The notes under the pieces were generated by a model. The model ran no database searches, had not been told where the DNA came from, and saw nothing but the letters and a program-made list of their open reading frames with translations. The position numbers and the translations under genes are program-made. Shown one piece after another: positions 1 through 7,898 of a stretch of DNA of 64,000 bases. The stretch is taken from positions 2,254,501 to 2,318,500 of the forward strand of contig NZ_CP077091.1 of NCBI RefSeq assembly GCF_014268595.2, read 5' to 3'. Numbering within the stretch: the stretch's first letter is position 1; each line of letters begins with the position of its first letter. This stretch comes from Pseudomonas hamedanensis. Its GTDB lineage: Bacteria; Pseudomonadota; Gammaproteobacteria; Pseudomonadales; Pseudomonadaceae.

Positions 1-1
1 G

Positions 2-421
2 CGGGGCTTCGGCCAGGTGATGTTCCTCGACCATCCATTGGCCGGGGCGTTGATCGCCAGCGGTTTGCTGATGGCCGACCGCCGGGCTTTCTGCTGGGCG
101 CTGTTCGCGTCGGCAATCGGCCTCGGTTCGAGTCTGCTGCACCACGAAACCAGCGCCGCACTGGCCGGACTCGGCAGCTACAACGCCGTACTCGCCGCCC
201 TCGCCTTCAGCGCTCAGCGCCAACATCCGTGGCTGCCGCTGCTCGGAATCGTCCTGGCACTGTTGGTGACGCCGTTGTTCGCCGCCCTCGGACTGGCGAC
301 ACTGACCGCGCCGTTCATCCTCGCCTGCTGGCTGATCCGCTTCGGCCTGCAGATGCTTGGCAAAGCGTCGCTGGCGCATGAGCCTTGCGCTCACGGGGAC
401 AATCACCCTAGGCTGCGCTGA
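2..421 (+). CDS. Urea transporter, C-terminal part (5' end outside window)
   Basis: The reading frame is open from the first bases of the window, so this is the last 139 residues of a longer membrane protein. The segment GFGQVMFLDHPLAGALIASG and the following hydrophobic helices (LALLVTPLFAALGL, APFILACWLIRFGLQML) resemble bacterial urea transporters of the UT family, which let urea cross the inner membrane. The tail after the last helix is short and hydrophilic. The next gene starts 21 bases downstream on the same strand. The family call is by recognition of the hydrophobic pattern; without the N-terminal half it remains moderate. Confidence 0.6.
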   Translation, partial: RGFGQVMFLDHPLAGALIASGLLMADRRAFCWALFASAIGLGSSLLHHETSAALAGLGSYNAVLAALAFSAQRQHPWLPLLGIVLALLVTPLFAALGLATLTAPFILACWLIRFGLQMLGKASLAHEPCAHGDNHPRLR

Positions 422-442
422 TCTTCGATTCAGGCGTTATCC

Positions 443-1267
443 ATGGACAGCAGCAACAATTGGCGCGAACGGCTTTTCGTCATGATTTTCCAGAGCGACA
501 CCCCGGCCGGGCGTCGCTTCGACGGCATTCTGCTGTTGATCATCCTCGCCAGTCTGGTGATCGTGATGCTCGACAGTATCGACAGCGTCCACCGCAATTA
601 CGCCGACCTGCTGGCCTACATCGAGTGGGGTTTCACGGCGATCTTCCTCGGCGAGTACATCCTGCGCCTGTATTGTTCACCCAAACCGCTGCGCTATGCC
701 TTCAGCTTTTACGGACTGGTGGACCTGCTGGCGATCGTGCCCGGCATCCTCGCGTTGTATTACAGCGATGCGCAGTACCTGCTGATCATCCGCATCATCC
801 GCATGCTGCGGATCTTCCGCGTACTCAAGCTCAGTCCGTACCTCAAGCAAGCCAACTATCTGATGTCGGCGCTGCGCGGCAGCAAGCAGAAAATCGTCGT
901 GTTTCTGGTCAGCGTCTGCACGCTGGTGACGGTGTTCGGCACGCTGATGTACGTGATCGAAGGCCCGGAACATGGCTTCACCAGCATTCCCAAAGGCATC
1001 TATTGGGCGATCGTGACCTTGACCACGGTAGGCTTCGGCGACATCGTGCCGAAGACGCCCCTGGGTCAGGTGGTCTCGTCGCTGGTGATGATTACCGGTT
1101 ACTCGATCATCGCCGTGCCCACTGGGATTTTTACCGCAGAACTGGCCAATGCGATGCGTGGCGAGCAGCTGCAACATGACTGTCCGGGGTGTCACAAAAA
1201 GAACCATGAGCAAAGTGCGGCGTTCTGTTCGCGCTGCGGCAGTCAGCTGTTCAAAAAAGTGGAATAA
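443..1267 (+). CDS. Voltage-gated ion channel (potassium type) with C-terminal zinc ribbon
   Basis: 274 residues. An inner-membrane ion channel with six predicted helices; helix 4 is arginine-rich (around IIRIIRMLRIFRVLK, the voltage sensor) and the pore carries the potassium selectivity filter TVGFGD near residue 195. This is the Kv-like layout of bacterial ion transport proteins. After the last helix the tail has CPGC and CSRC pairs near residues 249 and 263, which form a likely four-cysteine zinc ribbon, unusual for a short bacterial channel. It follows the urea transporter gene by 21 bases and may share its transcript. Family assignment is firm; the physiological role is not visible. Confidence 0.85.
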   Translation: MDSSNNWRERLFVMIFQSDTPAGRRFDGILLLIILASLVIVMLDSIDSVHRNYADLLAYIEWGFTAIFLGEYILRLYCSPKPLRYAFSFYGLVDLLAIVPGILALYYSDAQYLLIIRIIRMLRIFRVLKLSPYLKQANYLMSALRGSKQKIVVFLVSVCTLVTVFGTLMYVIEGPEHGFTSIPKGIYWAIVTLTTVGFGDIVPKTPLGQVVSSLVMITGYSIIAVPTGIFTAELANAMRGEQLQHDCPGCHKKNHEQSAAFCSRCGSQLFKKVE

Positions 1268-1368
1268 GCACAGAGCTTTTTAATCTTTAAGCGACTATGC
1301 CAGCACCGTTATAGTCAGTGGCAATTAAACATCACCCCCGTTTGACGATAATCAACAAGGAATGCGCA

Positions 1369-2367
1369 GTGAAAAAACTCTTTGGCGCCTCACTTCTCGC
1401 CGCTGGCCTGGCCTTGGCCAACATCGCTCAGGCAGCCCCGACCCTGCTTAACGTTTCCTACGACGTGATGCGCGATTTCTACAAGGACTACAACACTGCG
1501 TTCCAGAAACACTGGCAAGCCGAGCACAACGAAAACATCACCGTACAGATGTCCTTCGGCGGGTCAAGCAAGCAGGCGCGCTCGGTAATCGACGGCTTGC
1601 CGGCCGACGTCATCACCATGAACATGGCCACAGACATCAACGCCCTCGCCGACAACGGCAAACTGGTGCCGGACAATTGGGTCACGCGCCTGCCGAACAA
1701 CAGCGCGCCGTTCACCTCGGCCACGGTGTTCATTGTCCGCAAGGGCAACCCGAAAGCCCTGAAGGATTGGCCCGATCTGCTCAAGGACGGCGTGCAGGTG
1801 ATCGTGCCCAACCCGAAAACCTCCGGTAATGGCCGCTACACCTATCTGTCAGCCTGGGGCTACGTGCTGAAAAACGGTGGCGACGAGAACAAGGCCAAGG
1901 ACTTCGTTGGCAAACTGTTCAAGCAGGCGCCAGTGCTGGACACCGGTGGCCGCGCCGCCACCACCACGTTCATGACCAACCAGATCGGCGACGTGCTGGT
2001 GACCTTCGAGAACGAAGCGGAAATGATCGCCCGCGAATTTGGTCGCGATCAGTTTGAAGTGGTCTATCCGAGCGTTTCCGCCGAGGCCGAGCCACCGGTG
2101 TCCGTGGTCGATAAAGTTGTCGACAAGAAAGGCTCGCGCGCCGCGGCTGACGAGTACCTGAAGTACCTGTGGTCGCCACAAGGTCAGGAAATTGCTGCAG
2201 CCAATTACCTGCGCCCGCGTGATCCGGCGGTGCTGGCGAAATACACCGACCGTTTCCCGAAAGTCGATTTCCTCTCGGTGGAGAAGACCTTTGGTGACTG
2301 GCGTACGGTGCAAAAAACCCACTTTAACGATGGCGGCGTGTTTGACCAGATTTATACCGGACAGTAA
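1369..2367 (+). CDS. Periplasmic sulfate-binding protein of an ABC transporter
   Basis: 332 residues from a GTG start at 1369, chosen because AAGGA lies 7 bases upstream and the protein then opens with a signal peptide (VKKLFGASLLAAGLALANIAQA, cleavage after AQA). The mature protein begins TLLNVSYDVMRDFYKDYN and carries FGGSSKQARSVIDGLPADVITMN and PKTSGNGRYTYLSAWGY, typical of sulfate-binding proteins Sbp/CysP that deliver sulfate to CysTWA. No permease or ATPase genes lie next to it, so it must work with a transporter encoded elsewhere. A strong terminator follows at 2386-2412. An upstream in-frame ATG-like start at 1318 is less likely because it hides the signal peptide. Confidence 0.93.
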   Translation: MKKLFGASLLAAGLALANIAQAAPTLLNVSYDVMRDFYKDYNTAFQKHWQAEHNENITVQMSFGGSSKQARSVIDGLPADVITMNMATDINALADNGKLVPDNWVTRLPNNSAPFTSATVFIVRKGNPKALKDWPDLLKDGVQVIVPNPKTSGNGRYTYLSAWGYVLKNGGDENKAKDFVGKLFKQAPVLDTGGRAATTTFMTNQIGDVLVTFENEAEMIAREFGRDQFEVVYPSVSAEAEPPVSVVDKVVDKKGSRAAADEYLKYLWSPQGQEIAAANYLRPRDPAVLAKYTDRFPKVDFLSVEKTFGDWRTVQKTHFNDGGVFDQIYTGQ

Positions 2368-2385
2368 GGCTTGATCGATCAAGAC

Positions 2386-2412
2386 AAGGCGACCCACTGA
2401 GGTCGCCTTTTT
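2386..2412 (+). terminator. Rho-independent terminator after the sulfate-binding protein gene
   Basis: Nine-base perfect stem AAGGCGACC / GGTCGCCTT with a six-base loop, running into five T residues. It lies 19 bases past the stop codon of the sulfate-binding protein gene. Confidence 0.9.
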
Positions 2413-2563
2413 CATGCGTCTGCATCACCCTCACTCGCTCATTCAAAATTAAGTAACCAATCATTACCAGGAGTAATAAGAGCTATTATCCGAAAGCGCC
2501 TTCTGCCGACCCGCGCTGTCCATTAGCCTCACCGCTTTCCCTGTGCCCGACCTGAGTAATCCT

Positions 2564-3751
2564 ATGACCGCCACCCCTCACGCAATGACCCGAGGCATGG
2601 TCCTGCTGTTCGCTTTCTGCTGCGGCGCCATCGTCGCCAACATCTACTACGCGCAACCGATCATCGGCCTGATTGCGCCAGACATCGGCCTGTCCGACAC
2701 CATGGCCAGTTTCATCGTCTCGCTGACCCAGATTGGTTATGCGTTGGGCCTGTTCTTTCTGGTACCGCTGGGCGATCTGCTGGAAAACCGACGCCTGATG
2801 ATCATCACTACGGTGGTCGCGATTGCCAGTCTGCTGGGCGCCGCGTTTACCGAGCAGCCCAATGTGTTCCTGCTGATCTCATTGCTGGTCGGCTTCAGTT
2901 CGGTGTCGGTGCAAATCCTGATTCCGCTGGCGGCGCATCTGGCGCCGGAAGAATCTCGCGGTCGCGTGGTCGGCGGGATCATGGGCGGTTTGCTGCTGGG
3001 TATTCTGTTGGCGCGACCGGTGTCGAGCGTGGTCGCCGATCACCTCGGCTGGCGGGCCATGTTCATGATCGCCGCCGCGTTGATGGCGGCGACCAGCGTG
3101 GTCTTGGCGTTGACCGTGCCCAAGCGCCAGCCGGATCACAGCGCAACCTACGGACAACTGATCGGCTCGCTGTGGACGCTGCTGCGCCAGCAACCGGTGC
3201 TGCGCCAGCGCGCGTTCTATCAAGGCTGCATGTTCGCCACCTTCAGCCTGTTCTGGACCGCCGTGCCGCTGGAGCTGGCACGCAACCATGGGTTGTCGCA
3301 GAGCGAAATTGCGATCTTCGCCCTGGTCGGCGCCATCGGTGCCATCGCCGCGCCCATCAGCGGCCGTCTCGCCGACGCCGGCCACACGCGCATTGCTTCG
3401 CTGCTGGCCATGCTGTTCGCCAGCCTGAGCTTCCTGCCCGCCTTCATTCACCCGGCCTACAGCGTCATTGGCCTGGCAGTGACCGGCGTGGTCCTGGATT
3501 TCTGCGTGCAGATGAACATGGTCCTCGGCCAACGCGCGGTGTACTCGCTGGACGCGAAAAGCCGTGGTCGCCTCAACGCGCTGTACATGACCAGCATCTT
3601 CATCGGCGGCGCGTTCGGCTCGTCGGTGGCCAGTGCGGTGTATGAACATGGCGGCTGGTTGTGGATCGTGATTGTCGGCAGCGTGTTTCCGCTGTTGGCG
3701 TTGTTGCGGTTTTTGAGCGCATCGCGACGGGCTTCATTCGCGACGGCATAA
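2564..3751 (+). CDS. Major facilitator superfamily exporter
   Basis: 395 residues from ATG 2564; an in-frame GTG at 2543 is an alternative. Twelve hydrophobic helices and the loop 2-3 motif GDLLENRRLM place it in the MFS drug/solute:proton antiporter group. The start NIYYAQPIIGLIAPDIGLSDTMASFIVSLTQIGYALGLF is typical of the many Pseudomonas MFS transporters of unknown substrate. It stands alone: the gene before it ends in a terminator and it is followed by three REP elements. Substrate cannot be inferred. Confidence 0.9.
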   Translation: MTATPHAMTRGMVLLFAFCCGAIVANIYYAQPIIGLIAPDIGLSDTMASFIVSLTQIGYALGLFFLVPLGDLLENRRLMIITTVVAIASLLGAAFTEQPNVFLLISLLVGFSSVSVQILIPLAAHLAPEESRGRVVGGIMGGLLLGILLARPVSSVVADHLGWRAMFMIAAALMAATSVVLALTVPKRQPDHSATYGQLIGSLWTLLRQQPVLRQRAFYQGCMFATFSLFWTAVPLELARNHGLSQSEIAIFALVGAIGAIAAPISGRLADAGHTRIASLLAMLFASLSFLPAFIHPAYSVIGLAVTGVVLDFCVQMNMVLGQRAVYSLDAKSRGRLNALYMTSIFIGGAFGSSVASAVYEHGGWLWIVIVGSVFPLLALLRFLSASRRASFATA

Positions 3752-3762
3752 GGCGTCAAAAG

Positions 3763-3902
3763 CTTCGCGAGCAAGCTCGCTCCCACAGGTCGCTTCCTGA
3801 GGTGATGTCATTGTGGGAGCGAGCCTGCTCGCGAAGGCGTCAGTTCAGGCGATATTTTCGCTGACTGGCACACCGCTTTCGCGAGCAGGCTCGCTCCCAC
3901 AT
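3763..3902. repeat. Cluster of three REP elements
   Basis: Three copies of the Pseudomonas REP unit: CTTCGCGAGCAAGCTCGCTC (3763-3788), its inverse TGTGGGAGCGAGCCTGCTCG (3812-3836), and again TTTCGCGAGCAGGCTCGCTC (3878-3902). Units 1 and 2 form an inverted pair. They lie between the convergent MFS and hicB genes, where they may also act as a transcription barrier. Confidence 0.9.
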
Positions 3903-3913
3903 TGGCCGTTCGA

Positions 3914-4318
3914 TCAATACCGAATCAGTTTCTCCATCGCCGCATCTGCCAGAAACGAAGAGCGGCTTTTGACGTTATGCTCACGCACATAGCGGTCGAT
4001 GCGCTGAATCACATAGCCGGGCAGCGTGACGTTGACCTTCTCGGTCTTGCCCAGGTACGGCGAGATATCCAGCTCCAGCATGCCCCAGCCCATCTCGGCA
4101 AAATCCGGATGATTGCGATGCGCCGCTGCCGAGGTCGGCATCGGAATCGCCTGACCGGCCGCCGCGATCTCCTGCAGCATGAGGTGAGCCACTTCCACGG
4201 CCGCGTTGTAGGCCTCTTCAAAGCTGTCCCCGGCCGTGACTGCGCCGGGAATATCGGGGAGCTGAATGCCGATGGCAGTGTTCTCGTCACCCCACTCGAT
4301 GCAGATGGGATATTGCAT
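3914..4318 (-). CDS. hicB: HicB-family antitoxin
   Basis: 134 residues. The N-terminal half (MQYPICIEWGDENTAIGIQLPDIPG ... SFEEAYNAAVEVAHLML) is the partly degraded RNase H-like HicB fold that binds the toxin. The C-terminal part (VNVTLPGYVIQRIDRYVREH ... SRSSFLADAAMEKL) is a ribbon-helix-helix DNA-binding domain, so it should repress its own promoter. Its ATG overlaps by one base (TAATG) the stop codon that the upstream hicA would have if its frame were intact, showing that the two were once a normal translationally coupled toxin-antitoxin operon. Confidence 0.88.
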   Translation of the reverse strand: MQYPICIEWGDENTAIGIQLPDIPGAVTAGDSFEEAYNAAVEVAHLMLQEIAAAGQAIPMPTSAAAHRNHPDFAEMGWGMLELDISPYLGKTEKVNVTLPGYVIQRIDRYVREHNVKSRSSFLADAAMEKLIRY

Positions 4319-4510
4319 TACGGATCTCCTTCATGACGGGTTGGCGGGCTGAATAACCCCGCGCGCCGCCGAATGCTTTTGACTGTCCCCAGCGGTTCCT
4401 TCTTCGGGATGCGGGACAGCAATCGTGTTCGGGTTGTAGCGATGAGTGAAGATGTGATGACTGCCCGCAACCCGATCCAGCGTCCAGCCCGCCTCCTCCA
4501 GCTCCTTCAT
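4318..4510 (-). pseudogene. hicA: HicA toxin gene with a one-base frameshift
   Basis: From ATG 4510 the frame gives MKELEEAGWTLDRVAGSHHI and on to VPHP (35 residues), with the catalytic His of the HicA double-stranded RNA-binding fold in GSHHIFTH. Then the frame slips: an extra base (C at 4405 on the plus strand) follows the VPHP codons. Skipping it restores KKEPLGTVKSIRRRAGL, the usual HicA end, and a TAA that overlaps the hicB ATG. As written, the frame instead runs on into an unrelated tail and stops at 4331. A stand-alone HicA mRNA interferase would be about 60 residues. Either the toxin is inactivated or this is a sequencing error. Confidence 0.8.
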
Positions 4511-4627
4511 CAATAGCCAACCGCCTCCTTGGCTTGGTCTTCTAAAAGCAACCCTAGAGTTATCTTTACTCAAGCACAGAATGGTATGGCGCGATGGCTC
4601 GTTGTTTTGCGAGATATTCCTGAGACA

Positions 4628-4654
4628 ATTTTCGTTTATTGCGATTTTCGTTTA
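4628..4654. promoter_or_regulatory. Direct repeat, candidate operator of the orphan antitoxin
   Basis: The 11-mer ATTTTCGTTTA occurs at 4628-4638 and again at 4644-4654, 16 bases apart, in an AT-rich stretch 50-75 bases before the antitoxin start at 4703. Such repeats are common autoregulatory sites for antitoxins; the function here is inferred. Confidence 0.4.
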
Positions 4655-4702
4655 ATTCGAATAACGTTTCGCGCATCGCCCATAGAATGCTGGAACAGTC
4701 TT

Positions 4703-5170
4703 ATGTCCACCGCTATTCCCTCCGCTATCAATCTGCCAGTTGAACGAGAAGTCAAAGCTGCGATTGAAGGCCAGCGCACCTTGACCGCTTTCCTCGCAAC
4801 GGGTTTTGAAACTCAACGCATCCAGATCTTTGATGAACAGAACGAAGCCCACAGCGTCGAGCTGCCTACGTCCGCATTGCGCTTACTGAGCGATATCCTC
4901 GCCGCGCTGGCGGAGGGCAACGCCGTAAAGGTGGTGCCGATCCACGCCGAGCTGACCACTCAAGAAGCGGCCGACCTGCTCAACGTCTCACGTCCGCACA
5001 TGATCAAACTGCTGGAGAGCGGTGAGATTTCCTACCACAAAACAGGCAAGCACCGACGTGTGCGTTTTGCTGATCTGATGGAATATAAAACCCGGCGAGA
5101 CACCGCCAGCGAGCAGGCAATGACGCTTCTCGCGGAGCAGGCACAGGCGCTAAGGACAGGATACGAGTGA
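4703..5170 (+). CDS. Excisionase-type DNA-binding antitoxin without its toxin
   Basis: 155 residues from ATG 4703; the frame is open back to 4529 but the family start is MSTAIPSAINLP. The segment LTTQEAADLLNVSRPHMIKLLESGEI plus KTGKHRRVRFADLMEY is an excisionase/MerR-like helix-turn-helix. This protein type is normally the antitoxin of a two-gene module with a PIN-domain RNase toxin directly downstream. Here the next 100 bases hold no PIN reading frame, only a small inverted repeat and the terminator of the opposite-strand gene. It is therefore an orphan antitoxin, either a remnant or a regulator acting on a toxin elsewhere. The pairing with a PIN toxin is from family knowledge. Confidence 0.7.
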   Translation: MSTAIPSAINLPVEREVKAAIEGQRTLTAFLATGFETQRIQIFDEQNEAHSVELPTSALRLLSDILAALAEGNAVKVVPIHAELTTQEAADLLNVSRPHMIKLLESGEISYHKTGKHRRVRFADLMEYKTRRDTASEQAMTLLAEQAQALRTGYE

Positions 5171-5236
5171 GGCGCTTGGTCGAATCGGTAAAGGCGTTAA
5201 GCATTTATCGTGCGATTCTCTGAGAATCAGACGCAC

Positions 5237-5269
5237 AAAAAAACGGCGATCCCAGGATCGCCGTTTCTC
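5237..5269 (-). terminator. Rho-independent terminator of the ccm/lipoprotein transcript
   Basis: Stem AACGGCGATC / GATCGCCGTT with a short loop; read on the minus strand it is followed by a run of seven T residues. It lies directly after the stop of the small lipoprotein gene at 5270. Confidence 0.85.
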
Positions 5270-5674
5270 TTACTGCCCGAACTTCTTGCCCAACCCCGGC
5301 GGTACGCCGTGGATGTTGGTGTCTTCCCACGGGCCGTTGGGGCTGACGGCGCGGCTCCAGCCGTTGTTCCAGCGGTAGTAGGTGCGCTGGCGGTAGAAGG
5401 TGTTGGTCTGGTCGTCGAGGACGTAGACGCCGAGCTTCTGGTCCCAGTGGCTGTTGCCGCCTGGAGGCGGAGCGAAGCTGGCCGAGGTGCGCGGGACTGG
5501 CTTGGCGGGTTTGGCCGGGATGCTTTTGCCCGGTGTCGGCGAGGTCGAGGGGGTCGGGCCTGGCTGGGACGGCGGGATCGGCGGCAGGCTGGTTGTCGGT
5601 TCCGGTCGTTGTACCGCACATGCACTCAAGCCCAGGGCCAGTGTGAGGACTGTGATACGGGCGATGGTGTGCAT
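5270..5674 (-). CDS. Small outer-membrane-type lipoprotein
   Basis: 134 residues. A lipoprotein signal peptide ends in the lipobox LSAC (lipidated Cys 19). A proline/serine/threonine-rich linker (residues about 25-70) separates it from a short C-terminal domain rich in Tyr and Trp (YRQRTYYRWNNGWSRAVSPN, GPWEDTNIHGVPPGLGKKF). No enzyme motif is visible. It is the last gene before a strong terminator and begins 24 bases after ccmI, so it may be transcribed with the cytochrome c maturation operon. Function unknown; the GPW-rich C-terminal end is seen in many Pseudomonas hypothetical lipoproteins. Confidence 0.75.
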   Translation of the reverse strand: MHTIARITVLTLALGLSACAVQRPEPTTSLPPIPPSQPGPTPSTSPTPGKSIPAKPAKPVPRTSASFAPPPGGNSHWDQKLGVYVLDDQTNTFYRQRTYYRWNNGWSRAVSPNGPWEDTNIHGVPPGLGKKFGQ

Positions 5675-5698
5675 GGCGGTGCTTTCCTGTGGTTCCGG

Positions 5699-6898
5699 TT
5701 ATTGGTCCGGGCTGTCGATCGTGAGTGTTTGTAGCGCGGTGGTACTGCTGGCCAGAGGGCCGCTGCGACCAACCCATTCACCGGCGGTCGGTTGACCGGC
5801 CCGGGAGATGCGCGCAACGAGTTGGACTTCCGGAAAGTTGGACAGTTTCAACTGCGGCATCATTGCGTCGGCATCACCCAGTTCAACGGTCACCGGCAGA
5901 TCGGCGACGGTCAGGCGCTTGGCCGCCAGCGGTGCCGGTGGACCGGAGGTGGCGCGGGCGAAGATGAATACGCTGTCGCCCGGTTGCACCTTGCCCTTGA
6001 GTTCACTGGCGAGATCGACGCTGACTTTCAGCAACGCGGTTTTCGGCGCGGGCGCCTGGGCCAACTTGCCGCCACTGGCTTGCAGGCGCTCGGCGGCGCG
6101 CTGGATGCCACCTTGCAGCGCCGCACGGGAATTGTCATCCGCCGGCAGTTGCGCGAGCAGGCGGTTCCAATAGTCGATAGCCTCCTGATAGCGCTGGCCC
6201 TCGAATGCGGCGATGCCGAGCAGGCCAAGGCTGGTGACTTCTTTCGGATCGGCCTTCAAGGCTTCGTCGGTCAGCGCCTGAATCTTCTCCGACCATTTTT
6301 TGCCGTCGGCAAAATACTGCGCCTGCGCCCACTGGCCGAGCAGTTCCGGCTGGCGACCGGACAGGTTGGCGGCACGCTCGAACAACTTCGCCGCATCCGC
6401 CGGACGCTCTTGCGCCATGTAAGTACGGCCGAGGAAATACAGGCCCTCGGCGGAATCCGGTTGCGCGGCAACGGCACGTTCCAGGCGCTGGGTCATCTCT
6501 TCCATCGACTGCGGCGCCTGGGCGAATTCGCGGGTCAGTTCGACCTTGTCGGCGGCACCGAAATGCAGGTAAAGACCAAGGCCCAACACCGGCACCAGCA
6601 CGGCGGCCAGCAGCGGCAATGGCTTGCCCAGGCGCGAGACACGCGGCGCGGCAACGCCTTCGGTATCGGCGAGCAACTCTCGCGCCGCTTCCGCGCGGCC
6701 GCTGTCCAGTTGCGCGGCATCCAGCACGCCCTCGGCCTGCTGCGCTTGCAACTCGGCGACACGTTCCTGATACAGCGCGACGTTCAGCGCGGTGCGATCC
6801 TCTTCACGCTGAGCGCGACGTTCACGCAGCACCGGGATTAGCAAAAAACTCAGGGCGACCAGAAGCAACAGCCCTGCGGCAAGCCAGAAATCAATCAT
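5699..6898 (-). CDS. ccmI: Cytochrome c maturation protein CcmI
   Basis: 399 residues. CcmI brings apocytochrome c to the haem ligation complex CcmFH. The sequence shows a first membrane helix (residues 5-22), a cytoplasmic loop with a leucine-zipper-like segment ([21 protein letters not shown]), a second helix near residues 93-112, and a periplasmic TPR region (about 130-265, [27 protein letters not shown]) that grips the apocytochrome. A C-terminal beta domain follows, as in the long Pseudomonas CcmI/CycH form. It overlaps ccmH by four bases and is the last ccm gene. Confidence 0.95.
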   Translation of the reverse strand: MIDFWLAAGLLLLVALSFLLIPVLRERRAQREEDRTALNVALYQERVAELQAQQAEGVLDAAQLDSGRAEAARELLADTEGVAAPRVSRLGKPLPLLAAVLVPVLGLGLYLHFGAADKVELTREFAQAPQSMEEMTQRLERAVAAQPDSAEGLYFLGRTYMAQERPADAAKLFERAANLSGRQPELLGQWAQAQYFADGKKWSEKIQALTDEALKADPKEVTSLGLLGIAAFEGQRYQEAIDYWNRLLAQLPADDNSRAALQGGIQRAAERLQASGGKLAQAPAPKTALLKVSVDLASELKGKVQPGDSVFIFARATSGPPAPLAAKRLTVADLPVTVELGDADAMMPQLKLSNFPEVQLVARISRAGQPTAGEWVGRSGPLASSTTALQTLTIDSPDQ

Positions 6899-7365
6899 TC
6901 TTGGTTTTTATCCAACAGTTGGTCGAGGCGCTGACGTTCTTCGGCGGACAGCGATGACGGTGTTTCGGCACGTTGCCCGCGACGCCTGCGCACGATCAGC
7001 GCGATCACCACGAAACCACCGAGGAGCAGACCGGCCGGGCCGAACCACAGCAGCGCGGTTTTGGCATTGAGCGCCGGTTTGTAGCGAACGAAATCACCGT
7101 AGCGATCAACCATGAAATCGATGATCTGCTGGTTGTCCTTGCCCTCGCCGAGCATGCGGAAAATCTCTTTGCGCAGGTCAGCTGCAATCGGTGCGTTGGA
7201 GTCGGCGATGTCCTGGTTCTGGCACTTGGGGCAGCGCAGTTCCTTGGTCAGTTCGCGGAAACGCTCGCGGTCGCCTTCTTTGGCAAACTCGTAGGTATCG
7301 ATGGCCGCGTGGGCGACACCGGCCAGGCTCAAGCCCAATACCACGGCAGCGAGAAAACGCTTCAT
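6895..7365 (-). CDS. ccmH: Cytochrome c maturation thiol reductase CcmH
   Basis: 156 residues with a signal peptide ending AHA (1-20), the redox motif LRCPKC (Cys 45 and Cys 48) in a three-helix bundle, and one membrane anchor near residues 105-125. CcmH keeps the CXXCH motif of apocytochrome c reduced for haem attachment, together with CcmG. The protein is the short form (CcmL type); the TPR part is the separate ccmI. Overlaps of four bases with ccmG before it and ccmI after it indicate tight translational coupling. Confidence 0.96.
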   Translation of the reverse strand: MKRFLAAVVLGLSLAGVAHAAIDTYEFAKEGDRERFRELTKELRCPKCQNQDIADSNAPIAADLRKEIFRMLGEGKDNQQIIDFMVDRYGDFVRYKPALNAKTALLWFGPAGLLLGGFVVIALIVRRRRGQRAETPSSLSAEERQRLDQLLDKNQE

Positions 7366-7898
7366 GGCTGAGCCTCATCAACCAGCGCCTGATACTTGGC
7401 TGCGAGTTTCTCGCGCCAGACCTGCTCATCGATCACCCCGACGAACTTGTCGCGGATGATGCCTTTGGCATCGATGAAGAAGGTTTCCGGCGCGCCGTAG
7501 ACACCGAGATTGAGGCCCAGCGCGCCTTCGTCGTCGCGGATATCCAGCGCATAGGGATTGTGGAACTCGGCCAGCCATTTCAAGGCGTCGGCGTTGGTGT
7601 CCTTGTAATTGATGCCGTAGATCACCACGCCGCGCTCGGCGAGTTTGTTCAGCACCGGATGCTCGACCCGGCAGGAAATGCACCAGGTGCCCCAGACATT
7701 GACCAATGCCGGTTTGCCGAGGATATCGGCTCGGGTCAGGGTCTTGTCGCCCTGAACGCTCGGCAGGGAAAACTCCGGGAACGGTTTGTTGATCATCGCC
7801 GACGGCAGCTCTGCCGGATCCAGGTACAAGCCACGATAAAGAAACACCGCCACCAGCAGGAAAATCGCCAGCGGCAGCACCATCAACCAACGTCTCAT
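7362..7898 (-). CDS. ccmG: Thiol:disulfide interchange protein CcmG (DsbE)
   Basis: 178 residues: an N-terminal membrane anchor (residues 5-22) and a periplasmic thioredoxin fold with active site WCISC (Cys 73 and Cys 76) in NVWGTWCISCRVEHP, followed by the family segment GVYGAPETFFID. It passes electrons from the membrane thiol carrier to CcmH and apocytochrome c. The four-base overlap with ccmF on one side and ccmH on the other fits the classic operon order. Confidence 0.97.
   Translation of the reverse strand: MRRWLMVLPLAIFLLVAVFLYRGLYLDPAELPSAMINKPFPEFSLPSVQGDKTLTRADILGKPALVNVWGTWCISCRVEHPVLNKLAERGVVIYGINYKDTNADALKWLAEFHNPYALDIRDDEGALGLNLGVYGAPETFFIDAKGIIRDKFVGVIDEQVWREKLAAKYQALVDEAQP

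Noticed and set aside
5210..5236. Inverted repeat GTGCGATTCTC...CGCAC after the orphan antitoxin
   Set aside because: Forms a short stem but is followed by A residues, not T, on the plus strand; a terminator call for the antitoxin gene is not supported.
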